DNA of 64,000 bases from Bauldia sp. (GTDB lineage Bacteria > Pseudomonadota > Alphaproteobacteria > Rhizobiales > Kaistiaceae). The translations under genes and the position numbers were made by a program. Numbering within the stretch: position 1 is the first letter of the stretch; the number at the start of each line of letters is the position of its first letter. Of this stretch, positions 35,029 through 44,062 are shown piece after piece. The stretch is from the NCBI GenBank assembly GCA_028284325.1, contig JANQRX010000002.1, positions 280,702 through 344,701 on the forward strand. The letters are read 5' to 3'. A model generated the notes under the pieces. That model ran no database searches. It was not told where the DNA came from and saw nothing but the letters and a program-made list of their open reading frames with translations.

Positions 35029-36435
35029 ATGGGCACTCATCTGACCGATCGTACGATCCTGGTCGCGACGATTGTCGCCGCCGGCATCACGCTGTCTGGA
35101 ACGGCCTTCGGCCAGAGCACCGACCAGTCGGTCGCCGGCCCGGCCGTCGAAGTGGCCGGCAACGGAGGCGACATCGAAGCCGGCGGCGCGTCGGTCGTCA
35201 TCCGCGGGCCCGCGGACACGATCCGGACCGGCGGCGCCCATGTCGACATCCGGTCGGACACGACCGACGATGTGTGGGCCTTCGGCGGCCAGGTGGCGGT
35301 CGACGGTTCGGTGGGACGCAACCTGCGGGCCGGCGGGGCGCTGGTGCGGATCAGTGGCAGTGTCGAGGGCGACACCGGCGCCGGTGGCGTCGTGATCGAG
35401 ATCGATGCCACGATCGGCGGCGGCCTCGACGCCGGCGGCGCCAATCTCACGATCGCCCGGGGCACGACGGTGGGCGGCAGGCTAAGGGGCGGGGGCGCCG
35501 TGGTCCGTATGGCCGGCGACGTGGCCGAGGATGTCGAGCTCTTCGGCGCCGTGATCGCGTTCTCGGGGCGCGCCGGCGGCGACGTTACCCTGACCGGCGA
35601 GCAGATCGATATCGGCGGTCTCGCGTCGATCGCCGGCAATCTCACCGTCATTTCGCGGAACGAGCCGACGATCAGCGACGCCGCCTCGATCACCGGGACG
35701 GTGGAGGTCGTGCGCCCGGCCGACGACTGGGTCGACGTTCCGGACTGGTTGTGGCCGTTCGGCTTTGCGATCTTCTTCGCCGCCGGCACGATCCTCGCGG
35801 GCCTGGTCCTGCTGCTGTTCGGCGGGCGGCTGCTTCCGGCCTCGGCCGTCAAGGTGCGTGATCAGCCGATCACCAGCCTCGCGCTGGGTCTCCTGATCGT
35901 CATCGCGATTCCGGTCATCGGCCTGATTCTGCTTGCCACGGGTATCGGCGTCACCGCGGCCGTGGCGGTCTTTCTGACCTTGCCGTTCTTCCTGGTCTTC
36001 GGTTTCGTGACGGTGGCGACCGGGCTCCCGGGCAGCGTGCTGATCGCATCGGGGCAGGATCTGGGGCCGTTCCGCGCTTTCTTCCTGCTCATTGTCGGCA
36101 GCATCGTGCTGGCGCTGGTCGGTCTCATACCGTGGGTCGGCCCGTTGGCCGTGGCGATCGCGCTTCTGGTCGGCGTGGGTGCGTTCGGGCGCACCGTGGT
36201 CGGCCGGTTGCGCCGCCGCGAACCGGAACCGGCGCCGGTTCCGGAGGCACCGCCTGCGCCAGCGCCGACAGGCCAGCCGGGCGTCACCGCGGCACCCGCC
36301 ACGCCACCGGCCGCCGCGGCGGAACCGGCGCCTTCGCCTGAGCCGACGCTGCCCCAGCCGGAGGCCGAACCGGCGCCGGAGGGGCCAACGCCCACCGATA
36401 GTGCCGAAAGTTCGGACGAACCGCCGCGAAGCTGA
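35029..36435 (+). CDS. Membrane protein with exported polymer-forming (bactofilin-like) beta domain
   Basis: I do not recognise a named family with certainty. The 468-residue product has a signal peptide (ending GTAFGQS, about residue 30). A region of regularly spaced Gly- and Asp-rich short strands follows (about 40-235; repeated GGA-x-V-x-I and G-x-VEG units such as ADTIRTGGAHVDIRSDT), resembling a right-handed beta-helix/polymer-forming domain. After that come five or so membrane helices (about 240-410) and a Pro/Ala/Glu-rich tail of about 60 residues. It is probably an inner-membrane protein with its beta domain in the periplasm. Two GlsB-type genes follow, suggesting an envelope-stress role (inference). 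Confidence 0.75.
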   Translation: MGTHLTDRTILVATIVAAGITLSGTAFGQSTDQSVAGPAVEVAGNGGDIEAGGASVVIRGPADTIRTGGAHVDIRSDTTDDVWAFGGQVAVDGSVGRNLRAGGALVRISGSVEGDTGAGGVVIEIDATIGGGLDAGGANLTIARGTTVGGRLRGGGAVVRMAGDVAEDVELFGAVIAFSGRAGGDVTLTGEQIDIGGLASIAGNLTVISRNEPTISDAASITGTVEVVRPADDWVDVPDWLWPFGFAIFFAAGTILAGLVLLLFGGRLLPASAVKVRDQPITSLALGLLIVIAIPVIGLILLATGIGVTAAVAVFLTLPFFLVFGFVTVATGLPGSVLIASGQDLGPFRAFFLLIVGSIVLALVGLIPWVGPLAVAIALLVGVGAFGRTVVGRLRRREPEPAPVPEAPPAPAPTGQPGVTAAPATPPAAAAEPAPSPEPTLPQPEAEPAPEGPTPTDSAESSDEPPRS

Positions 36436-36525
36436 GCGGGGAGACATTTGGCGCCCAAGGCGTTCGGTCGTACTGTTGTCACACTAAGGATAGCGATTCG
36501 TTGTGCGACGAACGGGGGAAACACC

Positions 36526-36783
36526 ATGAACGAGCAAACTCAATCGATCGTGGCCTGGATCATCATCGGTCTGATCGCCGGCTTTGTCGCGAGCCTGATT
36601 CTGGGCGGTGGCGGCGGCATCATCGGTTGGCTGATCGCCGGCCTTATCGGCTCGGTTGTCGGCGGGTTCCTGGCACGGCAGTTCAACATCAAGCTCAATC
36701 TGGGCAACGCCTTTCTTGAGCAGGTGATCATCGCCGTCGTCGGCGCGATCATCGTGATCATCATCGCGCGTCTGATTCTCTAG
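36526..36783 (+). CDS. GlsB/YeaQ/YmgE family membrane protein (first copy)
   Basis: The 85-residue hydrophobic protein has three membrane segments with the Gly-rich pattern of the transglycosylase-associated/GlsB family (WIIIGLIAGFVASLILGGGG; GWLIAGLIGSVVGGFLARQF; a last helix of I and V ending ARLIL). Family members are linked to stress and envelope homeostasis, but the biochemical function is unknown. The ATG follows GGGGGAA. A related gene follows 18 bp later. Confidence 0.88.
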   Translation: MNEQTQSIVAWIIIGLIAGFVASLILGGGGGIIGWLIAGLIGSVVGGFLARQFNIKLNLGNAFLEQVIIAVVGAIIVIIIARLIL

Positions 36784-36801
36784 GCGCGCGCACCGGCGGC
36801 C

Positions 36802-37062
36802 ATGGAAGGCCTCGGCTGGATCGGCACGCTGGTCGTCGGCGGGCTGGCAGGATGGATTGCCGAGCGGGTCATGCGATCGCGCATCGGTCTGCTCGGCAAC
36901 ATCATGCTCGGGATCGCCGGGGCGGTCGTCCTCAACTTCCTCCTGATCCGGTTCACCGGCACCACCTATGGCGGGCTGGTGGGGCAGCTCATCGTGGCTT
37001 CGATCGGGGCGTGCCTGCTGATTTTCGCCTTCCGGCTCGTCACCGGGCGCAATCCGCGATAG
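36802..37062 (+). CDS. GlsB/YeaQ/YmgE family membrane protein (second copy)
   Basis: The 86-residue product has the same three-helix plan ([59 protein letters not shown]). It is only distantly similar to the preceding copy, so the pair is either an old duplication or two recruited paralogues. The two are probably co-transcribed. lipA starts about 95 bp downstream. Confidence 0.85.
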   Translation: MEGLGWIGTLVVGGLAGWIAERVMRSRIGLLGNIMLGIAGAVVLNFLLIRFTGTTYGGLVGQLIVASIGACLLIFAFRLVTGRNPR

Positions 37063-37156
37063 CCCCGCGCATGGCCGCCATGCGGCAAAAGGGGGCGGCG
37101 GGGGCGCAAACGCGCTATATCTGACCCGTTGGGATGGTCCCATCGGTACGGTTTCT

Positions 37157-38119
37157 ATGACGACAGTGATCGACACGCTGGCCGAGCGACCCGAGGCGCG
37201 CCCGCGTCATCCGGAGAAGGCCCACCGGCCGGACACGCCGGTGCGGCGCAAGCCGGACTGGATCCGCGTCAAGGCGCCCGGCTCGCCGGTCTACCGCGAG
37301 ACGATGGAGATCGTGCGGGAGCACGGTCTCGTCACGGTGTGCGAGGAGGCCGGATGCCCGAATATCGGCGAATGCTGGTCGAAGAAGCACGCCACCTTCA
37401 TGATCATGGGCGATACGTGCACGCGCGCCTGCGCCTTCTGCAACGTCCGCACCGGCCTGCCGGAACCGCTTGATCCGAACGAGCCGGAGCGGGTGGCGGA
37501 AGCGACGGCGAAGCTGGGGCTCGAGCACGTCGTGGTCACCTCCGTGGATCGCGACGATCTCGACGACGGCGGGGCGCGGCACTTCGCCGACACCATCACC
37601 GCGATTCGCCGGGCGAGCAGCGCCACGATCGAGATCCTGACGCCGGACTTCCTGCGCAAGCCGGGCGCGATCGAAACCGTGGTCGAGGCCGCGCCGGACG
37701 TCTTCAACCACAATCTCGAAACCGTGCCGTCGCTCTATCTGAGCGTGCGGCCGGGTGCGCGCTATTTCGCCTCGCTGCGGCTTCTCCAGCAGGTCAAGGA
37801 CATCAATCCGGGCATGTTCACCAAGTCGGGACTGATGGTCGGGCTCGGCGAGGAGCGCAACGAGGTATTGCAGGTGATGGACGACCTGCGGGCCGCCGAC
37901 GTCGACTTCCTGACCATCGGGCAGTACCTCCAGCCGACGCGCAAGCATCACGAGGTCGCCGCCTATATCAGTCCGGAGGCGTTCAAGGCCTACGAGACGA
38001 TCGCCTACGCCAAGGGTTTCCTCATGGTTTCGGCGAGCCCGCTGACGCGCTCGTCCCATCACGCCGGCGAGGACTTCGCGCGTCTGCGCGCGGCCCGCGA
38101 AGCCCTGCAGGGCGCCTGA
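37157..38119 (+). CDS. lipA: Lipoyl synthase
   Basis: LipA is a radical-SAM enzyme that inserts two sulfurs into octanoyl groups to make the lipoyl cofactor used by the E1-beta and E2 lipoyl domains upstream. The 320-residue product has the auxiliary cluster motif [13 protein letters not shown], the radical-SAM cluster motif [28 protein letters not shown] and a C-terminal [14 protein letters not shown] with the RSSxH-type Ser ligand. The location after the pdh genes is functionally coherent. Confidence 0.97.
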   Translation: MTTVIDTLAERPEARPRHPEKAHRPDTPVRRKPDWIRVKAPGSPVYRETMEIVREHGLVTVCEEAGCPNIGECWSKKHATFMIMGDTCTRACAFCNVRTGLPEPLDPNEPERVAEATAKLGLEHVVVTSVDRDDLDDGGARHFADTITAIRRASSATIEILTPDFLRKPGAIETVVEAAPDVFNHNLETVPSLYLSVRPGARYFASLRLLQQVKDINPGMFTKSGLMVGLGEERNEVLQVMDDLRAADVDFLTIGQYLQPTRKHHEVAAYISPEAFKAYETIAYAKGFLMVSASPLTRSSHHAGEDFARLRAAREALQGA

Positions 38120-38122
38120 CAC

Positions 38123-38605
38123 TTGCCGCAGTTCAGCGCCGAACGGACGGTGCCCCATCCGGTCGACCGGATGCTGGCGCTGGTGGCGGATGTGGAGGCC
38201 TATCCCCAGTTTGTGCCGCTGTGCGAGGCGCTGAGCGTGCGCGAGCGGCATGACGACGGCGACCTGACGACCCTGGTCGCCGACATGACCGTCGCCTTCA
38301 AGCCCTACCGCGAAACCTTCGCGTCGCGGGTCATCGTCGATCGCGGCGCAAGGCGGGTCGAGGCCAGCAACCTCGACGGCCCGTTCCGGTATCTCGACAC
38401 CTCGTGGTCGTTCGAGCCGGTGGGCGACGGCCGCTCGCGGGTGACCTTCTCAATCGCCTATGCCTTCAAGTCGCCGGTGCTGGGCAAGCTCGTGGGCGCG
38501 GCGTTTGGCCGGGCGTTCGAGCGCTTTGCCGACGCCTTCGCGGCCCGCGCCGACGAGGTCTACGGCCGGGTTACGGCGACGGAAGACACGACGCCAGCAG
38601 CCTGA
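38123..38605 (+). CDS. RatA/COQ10-like START-domain protein (ubiquinone-binding)
   Basis: The 160-residue product is a single SRPBCC/START fold: HPVDRMLALVADVEAYPQFVPLC at the N-terminus and FEPVGDGRSRVTFSIAYAFKSPVLG before the C-terminal helix. Relatives include mitochondrial COQ10, which binds coenzyme Q for respiration, and E. coli RatA, described as a ribosome-association toxin; the alphaproteobacterial proteins are more likely quinone chaperones (inference). The start is TTG, three bases after lipA. The 3' end overlaps cinA on the opposite strand by 35 bp. Confidence 0.85.
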   Translation: MPQFSAERTVPHPVDRMLALVADVEAYPQFVPLCEALSVRERHDDGDLTTLVADMTVAFKPYRETFASRVIVDRGARRVEASNLDGPFRYLDTSWSFEPVGDGRSRVTFSIAYAFKSPVLGKLVGAAFGRAFERFADAFAARADEVYGRVTATEDTTPAA

Positions 38606-39065
38606 GCGCATCGGCGACCGTCGCCTCGCGCACAGCATCGCGGCCGATATCGCCGTAGCGGCGCTCCTCGACGCGGGTTTCCTGCAGTCCGGCGACGGCC
38701 AGGAAGACGAGCCCGACCGGCTTCGCCTCGCTGCCGCCGTCGGGGCCGGCGATTCCCGTTACCGCCACGGCGACGTCAGCGTTGGACCGTGTCCGCGCAC
38801 CTTCGGCCATCGCTTGCGCAACGGAAGCGCTGACCGCGCCGTCGGTGGCGAGAAGCGTGGCCGGGACACCGAGGAGGTCGGTCTTGGCGCTGTCGGCGTA
38901 GCTGACGATGCCGCGTTCGAAGACGGCCGACGATCCAGGCACGCTGGTGAGTGCCGCGGCGATCAGGCCGCCGGTGCAGGACTCGGCCGTGGTCACGGTG
39001 AGGTCGGCGGCAACGAGACGGTCGATCAACGCCTTCGCCTGCGCCAGGATGTCCGCCCGCAGCAT
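38571..39065 (-). CDS. CinA C-terminal family protein (nicotinamide-nucleotide amidohydrolase, PncC-like)
   Basis: The 164-residue product consists only of the CinA C-terminal domain, with TVTTAESCTGGLIAAALTSVPGSS, FERGIVSYADSAKTDLLGV, AVTGIAGPDGGSEAKPVGLV. The stand-alone domain deamidates NMN to NaMN in NAD recycling (PncC activity). The N-terminal MoaB-like domain of full CinA is absent, as is normal for this short family. It starts four bases after the ispDF stop, so both are probably on one transcript. The ATG is chosen because the protein then begins at the conserved domain. Confidence 0.9.
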   Translation of the reverse strand: MLRADILAQAKALIDRLVAADLTVTTAESCTGGLIAAALTSVPGSSAVFERGIVSYADSAKTDLLGVPATLLATDGAVSASVAQAMAEGARTRSNADVAVAVTGIAGPDGGSEAKPVGLVFLAVAGLQETRVEERRYGDIGRDAVREATVADALRLLASCLPSP

Positions 39066-39069
39066 GCGT

Positions 39070-40248
39070 TCAGCGCCCGCTCGGGAGACGGACCGTGGCG
39101 ATGGCTTGCGCCGCCAGTCCTTCGCGCCGTCCGGTGAAGCCGAGGCCTTCGCTGGTGGTTGCCTTGACGGCGATGCGGTCGATATCGAGCCCGGCAATGT
39201 CGGCGATGCGCGCGCGGATGGCGTCGCGGTGGGGGGCGAGCTTCGGCGCCTCGCCAATCAGGGTGGCGTCGAGGTTGACCACCGTGCCGCCGCGGGCGCG
39301 CACGCGATCGGCTGCGAAGGCCAGGAAGCGATCGGAGGCGGCGCCCTGCCATTGCGGGTCGCCCGGCGGGAAATGGGCGCCGATATCGCCGTCGCTGATC
39401 GCCGCGAGAACCGCGTCGGTGAGGGCGTGGAGGATGACATCGGCGTCGGAATGGCCCGTGAGACCGGCGTCGTGGGCGATCCGGATACCGCCCAGCATGA
39501 CGGCGTCGCCGGGGCCGAAGGCGTGCACGTCGAAGCCCTGTCCGGTCCTGGTCTCGAACCACGGCCAGGCGCTGAACCGGGCCTCGGCCATGGCCAGGTC
39601 GTCGGCGGTGGTGAGCTTGACGTTGGCAGGGTCACCGTCGACGCGCTCGATGGCGAGGCCGCTGGCGGCGGCGATGGCGGCGTCATCGGTGAAGGGCTTG
39701 GACGTACCGGCCGCCTGCCGGTGCGCGGCGAGGATCGCCTCGTAGGCGAAGCCCTGGGGGGTCTGGGCGGCGACCAGCGTCTCCCGCGGGATGGTCTGGG
39801 AGACCGTGCCGTCGGCGGCGACGCGCTTGACGGTGTTGACGATCGGCACGGTGGGGATCACTGCGGGGTGCGTAGCGAGGCGATCGAGGACGCGGCCGAT
39901 GACCTCGGTGCCGACAAACGGCCGTGCCGCGTCGTGGATGAGCACCGTGTCCGGGGGATCGTCGGCCAGCGCCTCGAGGCCGCGCAAGACGGACTCCTGT
40001 CGGTGCTCACCGCCGACCACCGGCGGCAGCAGTCCGGCCTGCGTGAGGTCGGGATCGGCCGCATAATCCGCCGCATGATCCGGTCCGATCACCGCGAGAA
40101 CGCGATCAACCGCGGCATGGTCCGCGAACGCGGCCGCCGCGTGGGCGAGCACCGATCGGCCGCCGATACGGCGATACTGTTTCGGTGTCCGGGCCGCGCC
40201 GGCGCGTTCGCCACGTCCGGCCGCGACAATGATGGCCGCGCACTCCAT
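39070..40248 (-). CDS. ispDF: Bifunctional IspD/IspF enzyme of the non-mevalonate isoprenoid pathway
   Basis: One 392-residue polypeptide carries two MEP-pathway activities. The N-terminal half is 2-C-methyl-D-erythritol 4-phosphate cytidylyltransferase (IspD: AAIIVAAGRGERAG, TPKQYRRIGG, VLIHDAARPFV, RETLVAAQTPQGF). From about residue 235 it is MECDP synthase (IspF: TGQGFDVHAFGPGD, GHSDADVILHALTDAVLAA, IGAHFPPGDPQW, VKATTSEGLGF). The fusion lacks IspE, which acts between the two reactions; this is a known alphaproteobacterial form. The ATG is preceded by GGGAAGG; an in-frame ATG four codons upstream is possible. It is divergent from dusB. Confidence 0.96.
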   Translation of the reverse strand: MECAAIIVAAGRGERAGAARTPKQYRRIGGRSVLAHAAAAFADHAAVDRVLAVIGPDHAADYAADPDLTQAGLLPPVVGGEHRQESVLRGLEALADDPPDTVLIHDAARPFVGTEVIGRVLDRLATHPAVIPTVPIVNTVKRVAADGTVSQTIPRETLVAAQTPQGFAYEAILAAHRQAAGTSKPFTDDAAIAAASGLAIERVDGDPANVKLTTADDLAMAEARFSAWPWFETRTGQGFDVHAFGPGDAVMLGGIRIAHDAGLTGHSDADVILHALTDAVLAAISDGDIGAHFPPGDPQWQGAASDRFLAFAADRVRARGGTVVNLDATLIGEAPKLAPHRDAIRARIADIAGLDIDRIAVKATTSEGLGFTGRREGLAAQAIATVRLPSGR

Positions 40249-40364
40249 GCGCCTTCCCATAGCACCGGCGGCGCGTGAACACACCGGCCGATCTCCGGGG
40301 ATCGCGGTTGCATCGCACCATGGATTGACTAAACGCTGTGCAATCGAATAGATGCACATTGAAT

Positions 40365-41396
40365 ATGCAAATTGGATCGTCGATCGCGAAACTGGCCGAA
40401 CCCCTGCGGATCGGCGATATCGAGCTGGACAACCGCGTCCTGCTCGCGCCGATGTCGGGCATTTCCGACCGGCCGTTCCGGGATCTCGTCATGGGATTCG
40501 GCGCCGGTGCTGTCGTCTCCGAGATGGTGGCCAGCGACCAGCTTGCCGGCGGCAAACCGGTCGCGCGCATGAAAGCGGAGAGGGGACGCGGCAAGCCGCA
40601 TATCGTCCAGCTCGCCGGCCGCGAGGCGCGGTGGATGGCCGAAGGCGCCCGCGCGGCGACCGATGCCGGCGCGGATATCATCGACATCAACATGGGCTGC
40701 CCGGCGCGCAAGGTGACGGGCGGCCTGTCGGGCTCGGCGCTGATGCGCGACCTCGATCATGCCGTCGACCTCATCGACGCAACGGTTGGAGCGACCGATC
40801 GTCCGGTGACGCTCAAGATGCGTCTCGGCTGGGACGCGGCGGCCATCAACGCGCCGGAGCTCGCCGCCCGGGCGGAGGCCTCGGGCATCGCCATGGTGAC
40901 CGTCCACGGGCGCACGCGCAGCCAGTTCTTCAAGGGCCGGGCCGACTGGGCCGCCATCCGCGCCGTCAAGGCGGCCGTGACCATCCCCGTCATCGCCAAC
41001 GGCGACCTGACCGACGTCGATGATCTCGCGACGATGCTCGATCAGTCCGGCGCCGACGGGGTCATGATCGGCCGCGGCGCCTGCGGGCGGCCGTGGTTTC
41101 CCGGACACCTGGCCGCCCACGCGCGGTCGTCGCGCGCGATTGCGCCAGCGCCGACCGGTAGCGCCTGGGCTGACCTCGTGGTCGGGCATCACGACGCGAT
41201 CCTCGACCATTACGGCCCCCGGGTGGGTATCCGCGCAGCGCGCAAGCACCTTGGCTGGTATCTCGACGGGCTCGACCGGTCGTCGGTGCCGGCCGCGCTG
41301 CGCCAAGAGCTTCTGACCGCGCTCGACGTGCCCGCCATCCACGGTATACTTCGCCGGCTTGGTGATATCGTTCAGCCGGCAAATATTGCTGCGTGA
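40365..41396 (+). CDS. dusB: tRNA-dihydrouridine synthase (DusB type)
   Basis: The flavoenzyme reduces uridines in the tRNA D-loop. The product of about 343 residues has [36 protein letters not shown], the signature [20 protein letters not shown] with the catalytic Cys, [14 protein letters not shown] and [14 protein letters not shown] at this position is preferred; a GTG nine codons upstream is an alternative. It precedes ntrB and overlaps its start by one base. The dusB-ntrB-ntrC-ntrY-ntrX order is conserved in alphaproteobacteria. Confidence 0.95.
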   Translation: MQIGSSIAKLAEPLRIGDIELDNRVLLAPMSGISDRPFRDLVMGFGAGAVVSEMVASDQLAGGKPVARMKAERGRGKPHIVQLAGREARWMAEGARAATDAGADIIDINMGCPARKVTGGLSGSALMRDLDHAVDLIDATVGATDRPVTLKMRLGWDAAAINAPELAARAEASGIAMVTVHGRTRSQFFKGRADWAAIRAVKAAVTIPVIANGDLTDVDDLATMLDQSGADGVMIGRGACGRPWFPGHLAAHARSSRAIAPAPTGSAWADLVVGHHDAILDHYGPRVGIRAARKHLGWYLDGLDRSSVPAALRQELLTALDVPAIHGILRRLGDIVQPANIAA

Positions 41397-42511
41397 TGTC
41401 GGCGGAAGCGCAGCTCCTGGATCGCAGCGAACGGCGGCGCGGCGACGTGCTCGACGCCCTGCCGCACGCGGTCCTCCTGATCGGGGCTGACGGGGCGATC
41501 CTGGAGGCCAATGCGGCGGCGGAGAGCTTCTTCGCCGTCTCCGCCAACCTGCTGCGGGGCAGCGCGCTCGCCGACTTCGTGCCGTTCGGCAGCCCGCTTT
41601 TGTCGCTGGTCGACCAGGTCCGGTCGCGTGGCGCGCCCGTCAACGGCTACCGCATCGACCTCGGGACGCCGCGCAATGGCGAGCGGATTGTGGATATCCA
41701 CGCCACGTCGAGCGGCGAGGACGACGATAGCGTGGTGATCGTGCTCCAGGAACGCACCATGGCTGACATGATCGACCGGCAACTGACCTCGCGGGGCGCG
41801 GCGCGGTCGGTCAGCGGGCTGGCCGCGATGCTGGCGCACGAGATCAGGAATCCGCTGTCCGGCATCCGGGGCGCGGCGCAATTGCTGGAAGGCTCGGCCG
41901 AGCCCGACGACCGGACCCTGACGCAGCTCATCTGCGCCGAGGCCGACCGGATCGTCCGCCTCGTCGATCGCATGGAAGTCTTTTCCGACGACCGGCCGCC
42001 GGAGGTGGAGCCGGTCAACATCCACGTGGTTCTTGACCGGGTCAGAACCTCGGCCGAGGCGGGATTCGCGCGCGGCATCCCCATTCGCGACGAGTTCGAT
42101 CCGTCGTTGCCGCTGCTTCTCGGCAACCACGACCAGCTCGTCCAGGTCTTCCTCAACCTGGTCAAGAACGCGGTCGAGGCCTTCGGCCCGGATGACGAGG
42201 GCGAAATCCGCCTGACCACCGCCTACAAGCCCGGCTTCCGGCTGACCGTGCCGGGAACCCACAGCAAGGCGACGCTGCCGCTGGAGTTCTGCGTCCGCGA
42301 CAACGGTCCGGGGGTGCCGGAGGACCTGCTGCCCCATCTGTTCGATCCGTTCGTCACGACGCGGGCGAACGGCACCGGGCTCGGCCTCGCGCTGGTCGCC
42401 AAGATCGTCGGCGACCACGGCGGCGTGATTGAGTGCAACTCGACACCGGGGAACACGGTCTTCCGCGTGCTGATGCCCGCCTACAAGGAAACGCCGGGGA
42501 ACGACGCCTGA
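41396..42511 (+). CDS. ntrB: Nitrogen regulation sensor histidine kinase NtrB
   Basis: NtrB senses nitrogen status through PII and phosphorylates or dephosphorylates NtrC. The 371-residue soluble kinase has a PAS domain (about residues 15-125), the phospho-acceptor His148 in [20 protein letters not shown], the N box [10 protein letters not shown], and G boxes [18 protein letters not shown] and [13 protein letters not shown]. No membrane segment is present, as expected. The start overlaps the dusB stop, and the stop overlaps the ntrC start (TGATG), so all three are coupled. An adjoining GTG codon is an alternative start. Confidence 0.95.
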   Translation: MSAEAQLLDRSERRRGDVLDALPHAVLLIGADGAILEANAAAESFFAVSANLLRGSALADFVPFGSPLLSLVDQVRSRGAPVNGYRIDLGTPRNGERIVDIHATSSGEDDDSVVIVLQERTMADMIDRQLTSRGAARSVSGLAAMLAHEIRNPLSGIRGAAQLLEGSAEPDDRTLTQLICAEADRIVRLVDRMEVFSDDRPPEVEPVNIHVVLDRVRTSAEAGFARGIPIRDEFDPSLPLLLGNHDQLVQVFLNLVKNAVEAFGPDDEGEIRLTTAYKPGFRLTVPGTHSKATLPLEFCVRDNGPGVPEDLLPHLFDPFVTTRANGTGLGLALVAKIVGDHGGVIECNSTPGNTVFRVLMPAYKETPGNDA

Positions 42512-43962
42512 TGTCGCTCGGCACCATCCTTGTCGCGGACGACGATTCGGCGATCCGCACCGTCCTCAACCAGGCGCTGTCGCGGGCTGGCTACAACGTC
42601 CGCCTGACCTCCAACGCCACCACGCTGTGGCACTGGATCAGCCGCGGGGAGGGCGATCTGGTGGTGACCGACGTGGTCATGCCCGACGAGAACGTGTTCG
42701 ACGTCCTGCCGCGCATCCGCAAGAACCGCCCGGACCTGCCGGTGATCGTCATGAGCGCCCAGAACACGTTCATGACGGCGATCCGGGCCTCGGAGCGCGG
42801 TGCCTACGACTATCTGCCGAAACCCTTCGACCTGAAGGAACTGATCGCCATCGTCGGGCGGGCGCTCGATGAACGGAAGACCCGCAAGGCACCGCGGGCC
42901 GGTGACCACGACGTCGGCGACGGGATCCCGCTGGTGGGGCGCTCGCCGGCGATGCAGGACGTCTACCGGGTGCTCGCCCGGCTGATGCAGACCGATCTCA
43001 CGGTGATGATCTCCGGCGAATCCGGCACCGGCAAGGAACTGGTGGCGCGCGCGCTGCACGACTACGGCAAGCGCCGTAACGGCACCTTCGTCGCCGTCAA
43101 CATGGCCGCGATCCCCCGCGACCTGATCGAGGCCGAACTGTTCGGCCACGAGAAAGGCGCCTTCACCGGGGCGCAGGCCCGGAGCGCGGGCCGTTTCGAG
43201 CAGGCCGACGGCGGCACGCTGTTCCTGGACGAGATTGGCGACATGCCGATGGAGGCGCAGACGCGGCTCCTGCGGGTGCTGCAGCAGGGCGAGTACACCA
43301 CCGTCGGCGGGCGCACGCCGATCCGGACCGACGTGCGAATCGTGGCGGCGACCAACAAGGACCTTCGCCGGCTTATCAATCAGGGCCTGTTCCGGGAGGA
43401 CCTGTTCTTCCGGCTGAACGTCGTGCCCCTGCGCTTGCCGCCGCTCCGCGAACGCCGCGAGGACATTCCCGACCTCATCCGCCACTTCTTCGAGGTGGTC
43501 GAGAAGGAAGGACTGACGGCCAAGCAGATCGCGCCCGAGGCGCTCGACCTCCTCAAGGCCCATGCCTGGCCCGGCAATGTCCGCGAACTGGAGAACCTGA
43601 TCCGCCGCCTGGCCGCGCTCTATCCGCAGGAGTCGATCGGCGCCCAGGTGATCGAGAGCGAACTGGCGGACGGCGCCGTGCCGTCACAGCCGGTCGATGC
43701 GGTCGACGACGAGACCTCGCTGTCGCATGCGGTCGAATCCTATCTCAACCGCTATTTCAGCGAGTTCGGGACCGAACTGCCGCCGCCCGGCCTCTATCAC
43801 CGCATCCTGCGCGAAGTGGAGCATCCGCTGATCGCCGCGGCACTTGCGTCTACGCGGGGCAACCAGATCAAGGCCGCCGAGCTACTGGGTGTTAATCGCA
43901 ACACTTTGCGGAAGAAGATCAGGGAACTGGAAATCACCTTCATCCGCGGGGGCGGTGCTTAG
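42511..43962 (+). CDS. ntrC: Nitrogen regulation response regulator NtrC
   Basis: NtrC activates nitrogen-assimilation genes with sigma54 RNA polymerase. The 483-residue protein has a receiver domain with phospho-acceptor Asp54 ([11 protein letters not shown]). The AAA+ domain has Walker [16 protein letters not shown], an intact sigma54-contact loop GAFTGA ([12 protein letters not shown]) and Walker [13 protein letters not shown]. The C-terminal Fis-type helix-turn-helix is [20 protein letters not shown]. All functional motifs are present, unlike in the neighbouring NtrX. Confidence 0.96.
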   Translation: MSLGTILVADDDSAIRTVLNQALSRAGYNVRLTSNATTLWHWISRGEGDLVVTDVVMPDENVFDVLPRIRKNRPDLPVIVMSAQNTFMTAIRASERGAYDYLPKPFDLKELIAIVGRALDERKTRKAPRAGDHDVGDGIPLVGRSPAMQDVYRVLARLMQTDLTVMISGESGTGKELVARALHDYGKRRNGTFVAVNMAAIPRDLIEAELFGHEKGAFTGAQARSAGRFEQADGGTLFLDEIGDMPMEAQTRLLRVLQQGEYTTVGGRTPIRTDVRIVAATNKDLRRLINQGLFREDLFFRLNVVPLRLPPLRERREDIPDLIRHFFEVVEKEGLTAKQIAPEALDLLKAHAWPGNVRELENLIRRLAALYPQESIGAQVIESELADGAVPSQPVDAVDDETSLSHAVESYLNRYFSEFGTELPPPGLYHRILREVEHPLIAAALASTRGNQIKAAELLGVNRNTLRKKIRELEITFIRGGGA

Positions 43963-44062
43963 AGCGTTCTGTTGCTTTCTGACCACATTGTTGTTGCATT
44001 TTGGCGGCACTCTGCAACATGGTCGAGACGACATCACGCGCAGGCTGACGAACACGCCCTCC

